Part shown: positions 44,336 through 53,939 of the stretch, one piece after another
Layout of the letters: the number at the start of each line of letters is the position of its first letter
Position numbering within the stretch: the stretch's first letter is position 1
From: Dictyobacter kobayashii
Lineage (GTDB): Bacteria > Chloroflexota > Ktedonobacteria > Ktedonobacterales > Ktedonobacteraceae
NCBI RefSeq assembly: GCF_003967555.1
Contig: NZ_BIFS01000001.1
Coordinates: 2,046,001 to 2,110,000, forward strand
DNA length: 64,000 bases
Direction: 5' to 3'
Made by a program: the position numbers and the translations under genes
The notes under the pieces: generated by a model
Databases searched by the model: none
Told to the model about the DNA's origin: nothing
What the model saw: the letters and a program-made list of their open reading frames with translations, nothing else

Positions 44336-46720
44336 ATGATACCTTCGGAAGAGCCACGGGCAACAGAGAATGATCAGTTTGTGGGGCACGTACTGCATGA
44401 TGGAGAGTACCACATCAAGCAACTGTTAGCCCGGGATAGCACTAGCAGAGTATATCTGGCCGCGCATGTTACGCTGGCAACCCCACTCGTCCTCAAACAG
44501 GTACAGACCGATCAAGCGTTGCCCGAGAGTGTGGTGGCCGAACTAGATTATATTCTGCATGGAGGAGACATCTCACGCCGCTCAGCTACTACGCAGGATG
44601 CTCAAGAGGCTTTCTTTCCAAGCAGCGGGGGCACACAAACCGATCTTTTCCTGCGTGAGGCGCTATTGATGGCGCGCTTGCAGCATCCAGCGTTGCCAAC
44701 GCTATATGATTATTTCTCTGAAGATGGCTACTGGTATCTGGTGATGAACTATGTCCCGGGCTGCACACTGGGCCAGCGGCTACAGCAAGATCCTGCCCTG
44801 ACACCACTGGAAGCATTAAGCTATTGCATGCAGCTGTGTGACGTGCTGGATTACCTGCATCACCATGATCCCCCACTAATTTTTTGCGCGCTCCAACCAG
44901 AAAACATTGTACTGGTACCAGATACCTCACTGGTATTACTCAATTTAGGGAATGCTCGCTATTTCAGGGAACCACCCACCTGTAGCGAAGAAGAACCGGT
45001 CGCGCACACCAAATATACTGCCCCTGAGTTTGCGCCTAATGGAGCCTCTATCGATGTGCGGGCCGATCTCTATAGTCTGGGTATGCTGCTACAAGAAATG
45101 ATCCTTGGCCCACATTCACGTCAGCAGCAAGAAGCGCGTGAATATCCTGCTACCCCCATCTCTACCATGCTCAACGGAATTATCAAGCTGGCAACACAGG
45201 CCGATCCAGGTGATCGCTACCAGTCCGCGCATGTCTTTTTTCTGGCCCTGGAACGCGCCTATCGCGTTGAGGAGCGCTTGAGCTATCAGCGCCAGATGTT
45301 TGGTCAATCCGTACAAAACGACAAGGTGAGGTTGCAGCGTCGTGGATCTGATAGTTCCGAGATAGCAACCGGGCCACTTTCCCACAATGATGAGACGGAG
45401 GTCGTTCCCTGTACCCTGGATCTAGAACAGCGCCGGGCGGATCGTGAGTCATTACAACGGATGCGCCAGGAGCGGCTGGCACACGATCAAATGGAGCAAC
45501 AGTTGGCTTCGGTGGATGAAAGTCTCCAACGGCGGTCAAGTATGAGCCTGTCACAGCTCTCTCTACATACGCTGCAGGAGCAACCGCCAGCGACCAATAC
45601 AAGCTTGCTGGCCCGCAAATTTCATCGCTTTATCCAGATCAGCTTTATACTTGCACTGGCCCTGTTTGTGATTATGGCCTCGCTACTGGTCTATGTACGT
45701 CTCCTTCAACCGGCCAGGCAACATATACAAATGGGATCTGATTCCAGCGCTTTGTCCAGGCATACTCAGTCTACAACCCTGACTAACGCCTGGCTACGCC
45801 TCCCATCGACGCTGAAACCAGAAGCGGATATGGCCGCCGTCTATGTGGTGGAAAAGGGTCACCCTTACGTCTATATGAATGGCGCTTATCGTAGCCCCGA
45901 GCATCCTTCCTATGACCATACGCTGTATCGCTATGATGTGATTGCGACCCGCTGGGAGATGGTGGAAAATAATTTTCCCGGTATGGTCAATAACGCGGCT
46001 GCAGTAGATGAACGAAATACTATCTTTTTTACGGTGGGCTACTCGTCCGAAAGCTATAATGTGCCTTCGTTGCTCTATATGTACCAGCCAGACACAGCCC
46101 AGTTGAAAAAGATTGTGCCACCTGACCAGATCACGATTGGCTTTGCCAGCGCGCTGTTTGCCGACCAGCAGGGTCACCTTTATCTCACACAGGGCTTTAC
46201 CCAGCCCGGTAATAGCCATACACAGGCCGGTACAGGCTGGTATCGCTATGATATCGCGACCTCCCACTGGCATCGCCTGGCTGATCTGCCTGTAGGATTG
46301 GGATATGTGGTCATCAGCAGCGATGACCAGGGACACTTACTTATATTTGGAGGGTCGGTAGATGCGGGTCAACAACAACAAACTGACACTATCTATAGCT
46401 ATGACATCGCCAACAATAGCTGGTCACAGGCCTCGACAAGCATGCCTCAGGCCATTAGTGGAGCTTCGGGCTGCGTTGTGTTGCCCGGCAAACTGGTCCT
46501 GGTTGGTGGCTATGATAAACGACAGGAGCAGGGGAAGGATAATACCTGGCTGATCGATACGCAGACGCTACAAATACAGCCCTTGATCCCTTTTACTGCT
46601 GGTGGATCAGTGCTGGGCGCCAGCGCCTGCGATGGGCAGGGCAATGCCTTTGTGGTGCGCGGGGCAGATGATCCTCAACTGCCCACGCGTGACTTCTGGC
46701 AGTTGCAAGTGCACCATTAG
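44336..46720 (+). CDS. Membrane-anchored pseudokinase with kelch-like C-terminal domain
   Basis: A 794-aa Ser/Thr-kinase-like protein. The N-lobe Lys (LVLKQVQ, K54) and the alpha-C Glu (LREALLMARL) remain, but HRD is replaced by FCALQPENI (183-191) and DFG by LNLGNAR (202-208), so both catalytic acidic residues are missing. SPEF-like APEF and DLYSLGMLL are kept. A membrane helix (IQISFILALALFVIMASLLVYV, about 435-456) follows, and then an external domain with kelch-like repeats (LYRYDVIATRWEMV, WYRYDIATSHWHRL, IYSYDIANNSWSQA), probably a beta-propeller. It may act as a signalling scaffold. ATG 44336 has GAGGGGAG upstream. Confidence 0.87.
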   Translation: MIPSEEPRATENDQFVGHVLHDGEYHIKQLLARDSTSRVYLAAHVTLATPLVLKQVQTDQALPESVVAELDYILHGGDISRRSATTQDAQEAFFPSSGGTQTDLFLREALLMARLQHPALPTLYDYFSEDGYWYLVMNYVPGCTLGQRLQQDPALTPLEALSYCMQLCDVLDYLHHHDPPLIFCALQPENIVLVPDTSLVLLNLGNARYFREPPTCSEEEPVAHTKYTAPEFAPNGASIDVRADLYSLGMLLQEMILGPHSRQQQEAREYPATPISTMLNGIIKLATQADPGDRYQSAHVFFLALERAYRVEERLSYQRQMFGQSVQNDKVRLQRRGSDSSEIATGPLSHNDETEVVPCTLDLEQRRADRESLQRMRQERLAHDQMEQQLASVDESLQRRSSMSLSQLSLHTLQEQPPATNTSLLARKFHRFIQISFILALALFVIMASLLVYVRLLQPARQHIQMGSDSSALSRHTQSTTLTNAWLRLPSTLKPEADMAAVYVVEKGHPYVYMNGAYRSPEHPSYDHTLYRYDVIATRWEMVENNFPGMVNNAAAVDERNTIFFTVGYSSESYNVPSLLYMYQPDTAQLKKIVPPDQITIGFASALFADQQGHLYLTQGFTQPGNSHTQAGTGWYRYDIATSHWHRLADLPVGLGYVVISSDDQGHLLIFGGSVDAGQQQQTDTIYSYDIANNSWSQASTSMPQAISGASGCVVLPGKLVLVGGYDKRQEQGKDNTWLIDTQTLQIQPLIPFTAGGSVLGASACDGQGNAFVVRGADDPQLPTRDFWQLQVHH

Positions 46721-46737
46721 CCACACAAAACTAGCAG

Positions 46738-47505
46738 CTATGCTTCTAACTTGCTCTGCTCACAATCTTCAAATGCTACTTTCAAAGCCTGTAAAGGATC
46801 ACCTTTGGGGATAAACTCATGGGCGATATAGCCACTATAGCCGGTAGCCTGGATGGCCCGATAGATCGGTGGATAGTAGATCTCTTGCGTTTCGTCGATA
46901 TCATGGCGGCCAGGATTTCCAGCTGTATGATAATGGGCAAAATAGGGATGATACTGCCGAATGGTGCGAATGAGATCCCCTTCCATGATTTGCATATGAT
47001 AGATATCATACAGCAACCTGACATAAGGTGAATTGACCAGCTCGCATACACGCACCCCCCAGGCCGTCTTATCACATTGGTAATCTGGATGATCCACTTT
47101 ACTGTTCAGGAGCTCAACGATCAAAGTGACCTTAGCGGCTTCAGCTGCTTGCACTACCCGCCGTAGACCTTCAGCGGTATTCTCGGCACCCTCCTCATCG
47201 GATAAGCCAGCGCGACTACCACTGAAACAGATCAAGTTAGAAATGCCCCATTCTTTGGCCAGTTCGAGATTGGCTAAAATCTCCTGCTCGATACGGGAAT
47301 GCTGATCGCGCCGATTCAATCCATGCTCGATTGAAGTATGTCCACCAACCGACACAATCTGGAGCCCATGCTCTCTGGCCAACGACCAGTATCTCTGATC
47401 GATCAAATCTACACCTGTATAGCCAATCTCCGCTGCTGTGCGCAACAGCTTCTCAGGCGCCAGATCATTCCTCGCAAAACACCACCAGGCAAATGACTGT
47501 TTCAT
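46738..47505 (-). CDS. hyi: Hydroxypyruvate isomerase family (TIM-barrel sugar isomerase)
   Basis: A 255-aa AP-endonuclease-2-like TIM barrel. [20 protein letters not shown] and [20 protein letters not shown] are characteristic of hydroxypyruvate isomerase (Glu and Asp metal ligands), with [20 protein letters not shown] carrying His and Arg, and a late [11 protein letters not shown]. It interconverts hydroxypyruvate and tartronate semialdehyde, or acts on a related aldose/ketose. ATG 47505 (MKQSFAWW) has AAGGAA upstream and fits better than 47520. A second barrel protein is at 48039, on the other strand. Confidence 0.88.
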   Translation of the reverse strand: MKQSFAWWCFARNDLAPEKLLRTAAEIGYTGVDLIDQRYWSLAREHGLQIVSVGGHTSIEHGLNRRDQHSRIEQEILANLELAKEWGISNLICFSGSRAGLSDEEGAENTAEGLRRVVQAAEAAKVTLIVELLNSKVDHPDYQCDKTAWGVRVCELVNSPYVRLLYDIYHMQIMEGDLIRTIRQYHPYFAHYHTAGNPGRHDIDETQEIYYPPIYRAIQATGYSGYIAHEFIPKGDPLQALKVAFEDCEQSKLEA

Positions 47506-47674
47506 AGCATATTCCTTCATCGTAAATATGTAACTATACTTATGTAACTATCCTAAAGAAAGGGTCAAACAGAGTTTGCGACAAAAAGCAGGTGACAAAA
47601 ATTGAGGAGTACGGCTCTATACGTACTCCCTGTTATTGTACCCGATTTTTTTATCTGGAGGGCCAGAACTTTTG

Positions 47675-47791
47675 TTAAACCGCTATCTGTTCGCTTATAT
47701 GCTCCCCTAAATACACATCAGCAAAGCCACCCTGGCCTAATAGGCTTGACAGCCGATAGCTCCCAATCTGCTTCCCTCGCATTTCGCTCAT
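47675..47791 (-). pseudogene. Remnant of a Ser/Thr kinase N-terminus
   Basis: MRGKQIGSYRLSSLLGQGGFADVYLGEH is the Gly-rich loop start of a typical kinase, but the frame stops about 12 residues later (EHISEQIAV) before the catalytic Lys. No continuation is seen in the leftward sequence. The rest of the 47521-48038 gap holds nothing recognisable. A truncated duplicate. Confidence 0.7.
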
Positions 47792-48038
47792 ATTCCATCC
47801 CCAGAATATCTTTTTAAACGTTAAGCATACCAGTCCTACATAGAGAAGGAATGTACAATGCTTTGCTGAATGTTTCAAAACTCTAGGACGTTTAGCTAGC
47901 GGTATCAATATTTTTAAGTAGAGTAGAATACCACCTGCGAAGGACCAATGTTCATTCCAAAGGTGGTATACTTAGGGTAAGTTTGGGCAATGGATTAGCT
48001 TCAAATCACCTATTCATCATCAGTAGTAGGGAGTTTTC

Positions 48039-48785
48039 ATGACTGAGACTGTAGCACTGCAGTTATACACTGTACGTGATGAAACTGCTAAAAATTTTAA
48101 AGAGACACTGCGCACCGTCGCAGAGATTGGCTATCCCGGGGTTGAGTTCGCTGGTTATGGCGATTTCAGTTCGAAAGAACTGGCAGCGGTCCTGGCTGAG
48201 TTAGGCCTGAAGACGGTCGGTAGCCATGTAGGGTTGGCCCTGGTTGAGAATGATGCCCAGCGCGAGATTGATTACTGCCTGGAAATCGGTAGCCCCTATT
48301 TGATTATCCCGTGGATTAATAAAGATCTCCTTGCACAGGAAGAGTCTTTCAAAAAATTCGCTGCTCAGTTAAATGAGTATGGGCAGCTTTGTAAAGATCG
48401 TGGCCTGACCCTGGCTTACCATAACCATGATTTTGAGTTTGCCCAGGTCAATGGAGAGACACTGCTCGATCGATTGATTGCTGCCACTGATCCCAATCTG
48501 GTCAAATTTGAGTTGGATACCTACTGGGCTGCTTTTGCTGGTGTCGACCCGATTGCCTTTATCAACAAGCATAGTAACCGGATTGCAACTCTGCACCTGA
48601 AGGATATGACACCTGATCGCAAATTTACAGAGGTTGGCTCAGGCACACTGGATATCGCTGGCTATATCGAAGCCGGCCAGGCCGCTGGCGCCACAGCATT
48701 CATCGTTGAGAATGATCAGCCCGCTATCCCATCCCTGGAGAGTGCGCGTCGTTCCTTCGAAGATTTACATCGCAGCTTAACCTAA
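48039..48785 (+). CDS. Sugar phosphate isomerase/epimerase (TIM barrel, IolE/YcjR-like)
   Basis: A 248-aa xylose-isomerase-like TIM barrel. TVALQLYTVRDETAKNFKET and EIGYPGVEFAGYG form the first strands, LAYHNHDFEFAQVNGETLLD holds the His/Glu metal-site region, and KFELDTYWAAFAGVDPIAFI, RIATLHLKDMTPDRKFTEVG follow. This pattern (LQLYTVRD … YHNHDFEF … ELDTYW) is common in sugar catabolism enzymes. The substrate cannot be told. GGGAG precedes ATG 48039. It ends before a hairpin (48801-48839). Confidence 0.88.
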   Translation: MTETVALQLYTVRDETAKNFKETLRTVAEIGYPGVEFAGYGDFSSKELAAVLAELGLKTVGSHVGLALVENDAQREIDYCLEIGSPYLIIPWINKDLLAQEESFKKFAAQLNEYGQLCKDRGLTLAYHNHDFEFAQVNGETLLDRLIAATDPNLVKFELDTYWAAFAGVDPIAFINKHSNRIATLHLKDMTPDRKFTEVGSGTLDIAGYIEAGQAAGATAFIVENDQPAIPSLESARRSFEDLHRSLT

Positions 48786-48800
48786 AATTATTGCGAGTTC

Positions 48801-48839
48801 ATATGGGAGGGATACAAAGCTATGTACTCCCTCCCATAT
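48801..48839 (+). terminator. Hairpin after the sugar isomerase gene
   Basis: ATATGGGAGGGA and TCCCTCCCATAT are exact reverse complements around a 15-base loop. No T-run follows. Confidence 0.45.
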
Positions 48840-48954
48840 CCTCGATCTAACGCCCACGCCACAGGATGCGGTTCGCTTGTATGGATCTTTGGTGCGATAA
48901 GGATGTCATTCCAGTTCCACTGAGTTTTGATATCCATCAAGAGGAGAGCTTAGC

Positions 48955-49296
48955 ATGACTGACCTGACAGCTGTACCGAACTTTGATGAAGTTACCATCT
49001 TTATTAAAGAGCGCGTTGAAGCTATGCGTCTACCGGCAAGTCAATGGGCCGACCTCGCCAGGCTGGCTATTCAAGGGCTACCACATGATGCCCATCGCCT
49101 GGCAGAGTTAGAAGATCGCATTAATGCTATCCGTGCAGAGCTACGCCGCGTCGTACTTGCCGCCTCAGAGCACTTCTCAGAAGAACAACTCAACGATCTC
49201 CGCAAACGTGTCGGTATGAGTAAAACAGCCTGGCGAGCAGCCAAAACCAAGCGTGCCGTCACGATTAAACATGGTTTTTCGCTGGTCATTTATTAA
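48955..49296 (+). CDS. Hypothetical 113-aa protein
   Basis: A small helical, charged protein (FDEVTIFIKERVEAMRLPAS … LEDRINAIRAELRRVVLAAS … LNDLRKRVGMSKTAWRAAKT). No family recognised. ATG 48955 has GAGGAG upstream. It ends 46 bases before the M48 peptidase start on the same strand, so it may be its operon partner. Confidence 0.6.
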   Translation: MTDLTAVPNFDEVTIFIKERVEAMRLPASQWADLARLAIQGLPHDAHRLAELEDRINAIRAELRRVVLAASEHFSEEQLNDLRKRVGMSKTAWRAAKTKRAVTIKHGFSLVIY

Positions 49297-49342
49297 ATTT
49301 CTGCTACCATTCACCTTGCCCAATTCAAAGGAAGTAACTGGC

Positions 49343-50539
49343 ATGGAAATCGATGTCGAACGACAGCAACAGGCGCGTGAGTATGCCCGCACGCGCCGCC
49401 GTATCTCGTATATTAGTATGGGCATTGGTGTACTCAGTATTCTGATCGTGCTAGGAGCAGGGCTGGATAAATGGTTCCGCGATGTGATTCAAGGAGCGAC
49501 CAGCTGGCTACCATTCTTGAGCTGGCAACCCCGAGCAGACTGGTTTCCCTGGCAGATCGTCGTCTATTGTGTGCTGATCACGGTTCTGTATGAAGTACTG
49601 ACCTCGCCCTTATCCTATTATTCTGGCTTTGTATTACCACGGCGCTATGGCATCTCTGTGATGAGCCTGCCCGCCTGGTTACGTGAACTGGGGATTGGCC
49701 TGGGTTTAAACCTGCTACTTGAAGCTGTATTTGTTTCCCTGGTCTATGCGCTCTTATCTTTCCAACCTCAACTCTGGTGGCTCTGGGTCGCGCTGATCAT
49801 CCTGTTCTTTTCGGTCCTGATGGCCAACCTGGCCCCCATCCTCATCTTTCCAATATTCTATAAGTTCACACCGTTACCGGATGGTGAGTTGACGCAACGC
49901 CTGCTGAAGCTGGCCGAACAGGCTCATACCCGGGTGCGCGGGGTCTTCTCGATGAAGATGAGCAATAAGACGACCGCGACCAATGCGGCGTTGATGGGCC
50001 TGGGCAATACAAGGCGCATTGTGGTGGGAGATACGATGACCGATCGCTACACTATCGATGAGATTGAGGTGGTGCTGGCGCATGAACTGGGACATCATGT
50101 TCACCGCGATATCTGGAAGTTGATTGCCAGTCAAACGGTACTGATGCTGGTTGGACTCTTCTTTGCCAACCTGATCTTGCATTGGGTCATCGATCAGCAA
50201 CACTACTATCGCTCCCTGACCGATCCCGCGACCCTGCCATTCTTCTTTACCTTGCTGGGCATTTTTAGCTTTATTATTATGCCTCTCAGCAATGGCTATA
50301 GCCGCGTCATTGAGTATCAGGCAGATGAATATGCCCTTACTTCGACTGGAAAAATTGAAGCCTTTAAAAGCGCGATGAGGCGCCTGGCCAACCAGAATCT
50401 GGCAGAGGTTGAACCGGCGCCCATCATTGAGTTTCTCTTCCACTCGCATCCATCGATCCAGAAACGCTTACAGCATGCGGACGAGTTTGCGAGCCGTAGC
50501 GGTTATACGGCCAACGCCTCTTTAAGCGCTGAAAGTTGA
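49343..50539 (+). CDS. M48 family membrane metallopeptidase (Ste24/HtpX-like)
   Basis: A 398-aa membrane zinc peptidase. EVVLAHELGHHVHRDIWKLI carries HExxH, and VIEYQADEYALTSTGK carries the downstream Glu ligand. About five to seven hydrophobic segments surround the site, and the ISMKMSNKTTATNAALMGLG-like stretch before it is typical of CAAX-protease Ste24 relatives. It cleaves membrane or misfolded proteins. The frame is open from 49253, but ATG 49343 (MEIDVERQQQ) has AAAGGAAG upstream. Its end overlaps the convergent LLM gene by 37 bases. Confidence 0.92.
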   Translation: MEIDVERQQQAREYARTRRRISYISMGIGVLSILIVLGAGLDKWFRDVIQGATSWLPFLSWQPRADWFPWQIVVYCVLITVLYEVLTSPLSYYSGFVLPRRYGISVMSLPAWLRELGIGLGLNLLLEAVFVSLVYALLSFQPQLWWLWVALIILFFSVLMANLAPILIFPIFYKFTPLPDGELTQRLLKLAEQAHTRVRGVFSMKMSNKTTATNAALMGLGNTRRIVVGDTMTDRYTIDEIEVVLAHELGHHVHRDIWKLIASQTVLMLVGLFFANLILHWVIDQQHYYRSLTDPATLPFFFTLLGIFSFIIMPLSNGYSRVIEYQADEYALTSTGKIEAFKSAMRRLANQNLAEVEPAPIIEFLFHSHPSIQKRLQHADEFASRSGYTANASLSAES

Positions 50540-51582
50540 GCCGCTGCTTCATCGGGCGAGCCATCGGGCATACTTAGCAATGGCTCGTCTACACCCAGGG
50601 CCGCCCAGCTGTCTATTTTGGCAGCGCACTCCCGGGCGGTCCCAATAATGGTTGTACTCTCCAACAAACGTGGACTAACGGCTTCAATGGCTGATTTCAT
50701 GCCTTGCTGCCAGCCAGCTAGAACGGCCTGTACATCTTCCTCAAAGCCATTGCGGGCCAGCATTTGCGCATAGTAGACGCCCATCTTCCCAATATAATAA
50801 GCCAGTGGTGAGGCCGCCTTAAAACGGGCCGCCTGCCACTCTTCCTCTGTGGCGTTATCGCGCAAGATCACACTGGTAATATAGGGAGCGATGGCCGCGC
50901 TATGGGCCGGTCGGCCAGCCGCCAGTGAACCAGCATCCAATTGCTCGCGCAGCGATCCCCAGCGGGTTGCAGGCCAGTAGACGGGCAAGACACCATCCGC
51001 GATCTCGCCGGTCTGAAAAATATTCCTGGGCCCCATGGCGGCAATATAGATCGGCAGATCAGGACGCGTCGCTTTAAAGCGTAGCTTAAATCCTCGCTCC
51101 AGCTGAAAAAGCTCGCCTTTGTGCATCAGCTTATCGCCACGCAAGATAGTACGGATAATCTCGACATACTCACGGGTACGCTGCAGTGGCTTTTCAAACG
51201 GCACGCCATGCCAGTGCTCAACTACCTGCGCGCCCGAAGGTCCCAGGCCAAGCAGAATACGGCCACCCGAGCGCTCATCCAGGGTCGCAACCGTGCTGGC
51301 AATCAAGGCTGGGCTGCGCGAATATATATTGGCGATACCGGCCCCGATCTTGATTCTTTTGGTAGCTCGCACCAGGTCCGACATAGAAGTAAAAAGTTCA
51401 TAGCCCCAGGACTCACCCAGCCAGACCGAATCATAGCCCAGCTCATCGGCCAGGCGTACCTTTTCTATAACTTGATCCCATGCGGCGGGAAAATTGGGAG
51501 AGTCTGCTACCAGACCAATGCGGGAACGGTAGGATGGTGGATTGTGCTCAGCACCATTGCCTGTTTCACTAGCAGTCGTCAT
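50503..51582 (-). CDS. LLM class (luciferase-like, probably F420-dependent) oxidoreductase
   Basis: A 359-aa luciferase-like monooxygenase barrel: RIGLVADSPNFPAAWDQVIE at the first strand, LADELGYDSVWLGESWGYEL, RIKIGAGIANIYSRSPALIA, RILLGLGPSGAQVVEHWHGV, and LPIYIAAMGPRNIFQTGEIA. The bacterial-luciferase-like family uses FMN or F420; the sequence fits the F420 group (for example GxGIANIYSRxP). It ends with a long helical tail. ATG 51582. Convergent and overlapping (37 bases) with the M48 gene. Confidence 0.88.
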   Translation of the reverse strand: MTTASETGNGAEHNPPSYRSRIGLVADSPNFPAAWDQVIEKVRLADELGYDSVWLGESWGYELFTSMSDLVRATKRIKIGAGIANIYSRSPALIASTVATLDERSGGRILLGLGPSGAQVVEHWHGVPFEKPLQRTREYVEIIRTILRGDKLMHKGELFQLERGFKLRFKATRPDLPIYIAAMGPRNIFQTGEIADGVLPVYWPATRWGSLREQLDAGSLAAGRPAHSAAIAPYITSVILRDNATEEEWQAARFKAASPLAYYIGKMGVYYAQMLARNGFEEDVQAVLAGWQQGMKSAIEAVSPRLLESTTIIGTARECAAKIDSWAALGVDEPLLSMPDGSPDEAAAQLSALKEALAV

Positions 51583-51675
51583 ACGCTCACGTCTGTCCTT
51601 CCATTAGTGTGATTTACGCACAATGAACATATTGATGCCATTATTATAGCGTATCCAGGCACAGTAATGTGGGCC

Positions 51676-52502
51676 TTAGCGCCTGAGGCTAATAGCAGGT
51701 TGCTCAGCCGCCTGCACGCGGGCAAACATAGCACGAATATCGTTATAATCCTCATCCTCTATCGCTACCAGGCGCTCGATACCTCCAGCGTGCAACAAGG
51801 CCGCCTGCTGAGGATCTTCATGCATATGGATCAGAACGTTCTGGATCTCCCGTTTCAACGCTTCCGGTAGGCGCCGCGCCGCGACGATGGGGGAATCGTC
51901 GAGGGACCCAGCGCGTCGATGACGCGAAGCTGGGAGGCCAATTGCGGCTGTCGCAGGAGCAAAACATCGAGCAGATGAGAGTCGATAGCAGTGGCATCTA
52001 CCTGGCCATCCAGCACCAGTTGCAATGATTGGAGGTGGGCACCGGACTTAACAGTATGACCAAAATAACTAGCGTTTTCCTGTCGTTCCAATAAACTATA
52101 CTGCACCAGGTTATAGCCAGAATGAGAGGCCTCTTCGTTATAGGCCCAGCTAGCGCCACGCAGATCGGCAAAGCTCTTAAAAGCACTATCCTGACGCACA
52201 ACGACATCTGAAAAATATCTGGGCTGCCACTGGTAGCGCTCGGGACGCAAGACGGGAGCCGCTAAAAGCTCGACTTGATCAGCGCTGCTGACCCGCAAAT
52301 GCACATAGAGCAGGCCGCATAGAAAGCCAACATCGGCCTGCTCGGCCTGAAATTCATCCAGACTATAACCGCTACTTGAGACTACCTCTGAGCCAATCTG
52401 TTGACCCACATAGGTCGCAATCGCCGCATAGGTTTCCTGTAATAACGAGGACAGAAAATTAGCAAAGTGCAACGGAGCCGCTCGGTATTCTCCTTCTGAC
52501 AT
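51676..52502 (-). CDS. PhnD-like substrate-binding-fold protein without signal peptide (frameshifted)
   Basis: A periplasmic-binding-protein-like fold of the phosphonate/phosphite type: ADVGFLCGLLYVHLR, PVLRPERYQWQPRYFSDVVV, SFADLRGASWAYNEEASHSG, GQVDATAIDSHLLDVLLLRQ. There is no signal peptide or lipobox, so it may be cytoplasmic. The frame breaks at a G run on the plus strand (51889-51893): with one more C on the coding strand it continues IVAARRLPEALKREIQNVLI to a stop at 51676. ATG 52502 with AAGGA upstream is preferred over TTG 52526. The unknown gene upstream ends just before it, so the two form an operon. Confidence 0.72.
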
Positions 52503-52522
52503 ATACAATCCTTGTCTGACTA

Positions 52523-53155
52523 TCAATAATTAACTTCATGCATGTGAAAATTTTTAGTGTCATGCTGAAAAGCATAATGTTTGGTCTTGAGCAGCCGGGG
52601 CACATTTTTGGCCAGTCCACCCGGAAAAATGCCGCTATGAATACGAATCCAGTCATAGGCACGGGGTGCCAGGCGATAAGCCGCATGCTGATGCATATCA
52701 ATACTCTTCAAATCAGTTTTAACATCAAAGGTCTGCATCACAACCAGGTTATACCAACGACCAGGACGTAGCTCCAATGATGAGTAGGCCAGCAAGCCGG
52801 GAATATGCATTAGCTTATCCAGCATTTTGCGGTCCGCTTGAAAAAGTTCTTCATTTAAGGTATCGTCTTTCGCCCGCTGCCGTCCACTCACAAAACCCAC
52901 AAAGGAGAGCGTCTCATCTGTGGTAAGCAGTTCAGGACGATAGAAAACGATACGATGCAGGCTCGACTGGCGCTCATTTAACTCATACACGCCGGGAAAG
53001 CTTGTACTGCTGGCCTGCTCCATTGTGAGCAGGGTTAAGCGCAGCTGACGAGCCATATGGCGCAGTACAATCAAATCCAGCTGACCCTTAACAACTTTAT
53101 TTCCTGGTAGTCTACCTATCTCTTGCACTTGCACTGGCAATGTATATTGTAACAT
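52523..53155 (-). CDS. Hypothetical protein paired with a PhnD-like protein
   Basis: A 210-aa protein (MLQYTLPVQVQEIGRLPGNK … HDTKNFHMHEVNY). It includes aromatic-rich segments (FPGVYELNERQSSLHRIVFY; LRPGRWYNLVVMQTFDV; RAYDWIRIHSGIFPGG) but no membrane helix and no family I recognise. ATG 53155 has GGAGAG 8 bases upstream; the frame is open to 53188. Its stop lies about 20 bases before the next gene's ATG. Confidence 0.65.
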   Translation of the reverse strand: MLQYTLPVQVQEIGRLPGNKVVKGQLDLIVLRHMARQLRLTLLTMEQASSTSFPGVYELNERQSSLHRIVFYRPELLTTDETLSFVGFVSGRQRAKDDTLNEELFQADRKMLDKLMHIPGLLAYSSLELRPGRWYNLVVMQTFDVKTDLKSIDMHQHAAYRLAPRAYDWIRIHSGIFPGGLAKNVPRLLKTKHYAFQHDTKNFHMHEVNY

Positions 53156-53939
53156 CGGATACACTCTCCACTCTGTCATGAGTAACATAAAAAAAGCTGC
53201 AACGAAAATTTATGGATGCAAAAAAGAGCCTCAACCGCAACAATAGCAAGCAGACTGTGTTTTAAGGTAAGGGAAAGCCAGTGTCATCAAACAACAAAAA
53301 GTTGGAAAAGCTTTGAAATGCTAATCTACTGACCAGTATCTGCTTAATAACTATCCAGGTACATTTTTTACAGCTGCGGGGCAATCAAATTTAGTAGTGC
53401 TAGCGACAGTGGGGACAACACATACACATAGACATGAGCATGGAGGGGTAAGGGAAAAGGGAGGAATTCGGAAGAACATATCTAGCTGCGCTATGAGAAA
53501 CGCTGTCCGCAGTCAGCCGGGACCGCCTGGACAAATAATATTGTGTCGCCATCTTTCTACACTCCAGATCTATGTGTTATGAAAGCTACGTCCCCAGAGA
53601 GGATAAGTAACTGTCGTTACACACGATTGTAATAGAGATGGGAAAGGGCTGTCAATAGGTAGGTTCGCTATATTTGTATGACATTGCTGTATAGGAAATA
53701 GCTATACAACAATAAGGAAAAAATAGTCGTAACACCAGAGTAATTATGTATCCAGGTGCAGCTCATCACAGCCTCAAGCAAGGCTAAAAGCCAGCTTAGC
53801 TACTTTTTCCATGAGTTTGATTGGAGCAGGCTAACGCACTCACAATCTTCACTATATCCACGCCAGATAAGCAGCTTCATCCATAGGAATATAGATAATA
53901 TGAACATAATTTAGCTCGCGCTCAATGGTACTACTTTCG
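53156..53939. other. Intergenic interval with no recognised feature
   Basis: About 780 bases between two leftward genes. The short frames lack ribosome sites or family likeness. No palindrome comparable to those elsewhere and no RNA gene was recognised. Confidence 0.4.

Noticed and set aside
50503..50539. 37-base overlap of the convergent M48 and LLM genes
   Set aside because: Both reading frames are well supported and small 3' overlaps are common, so it is not remarkable.
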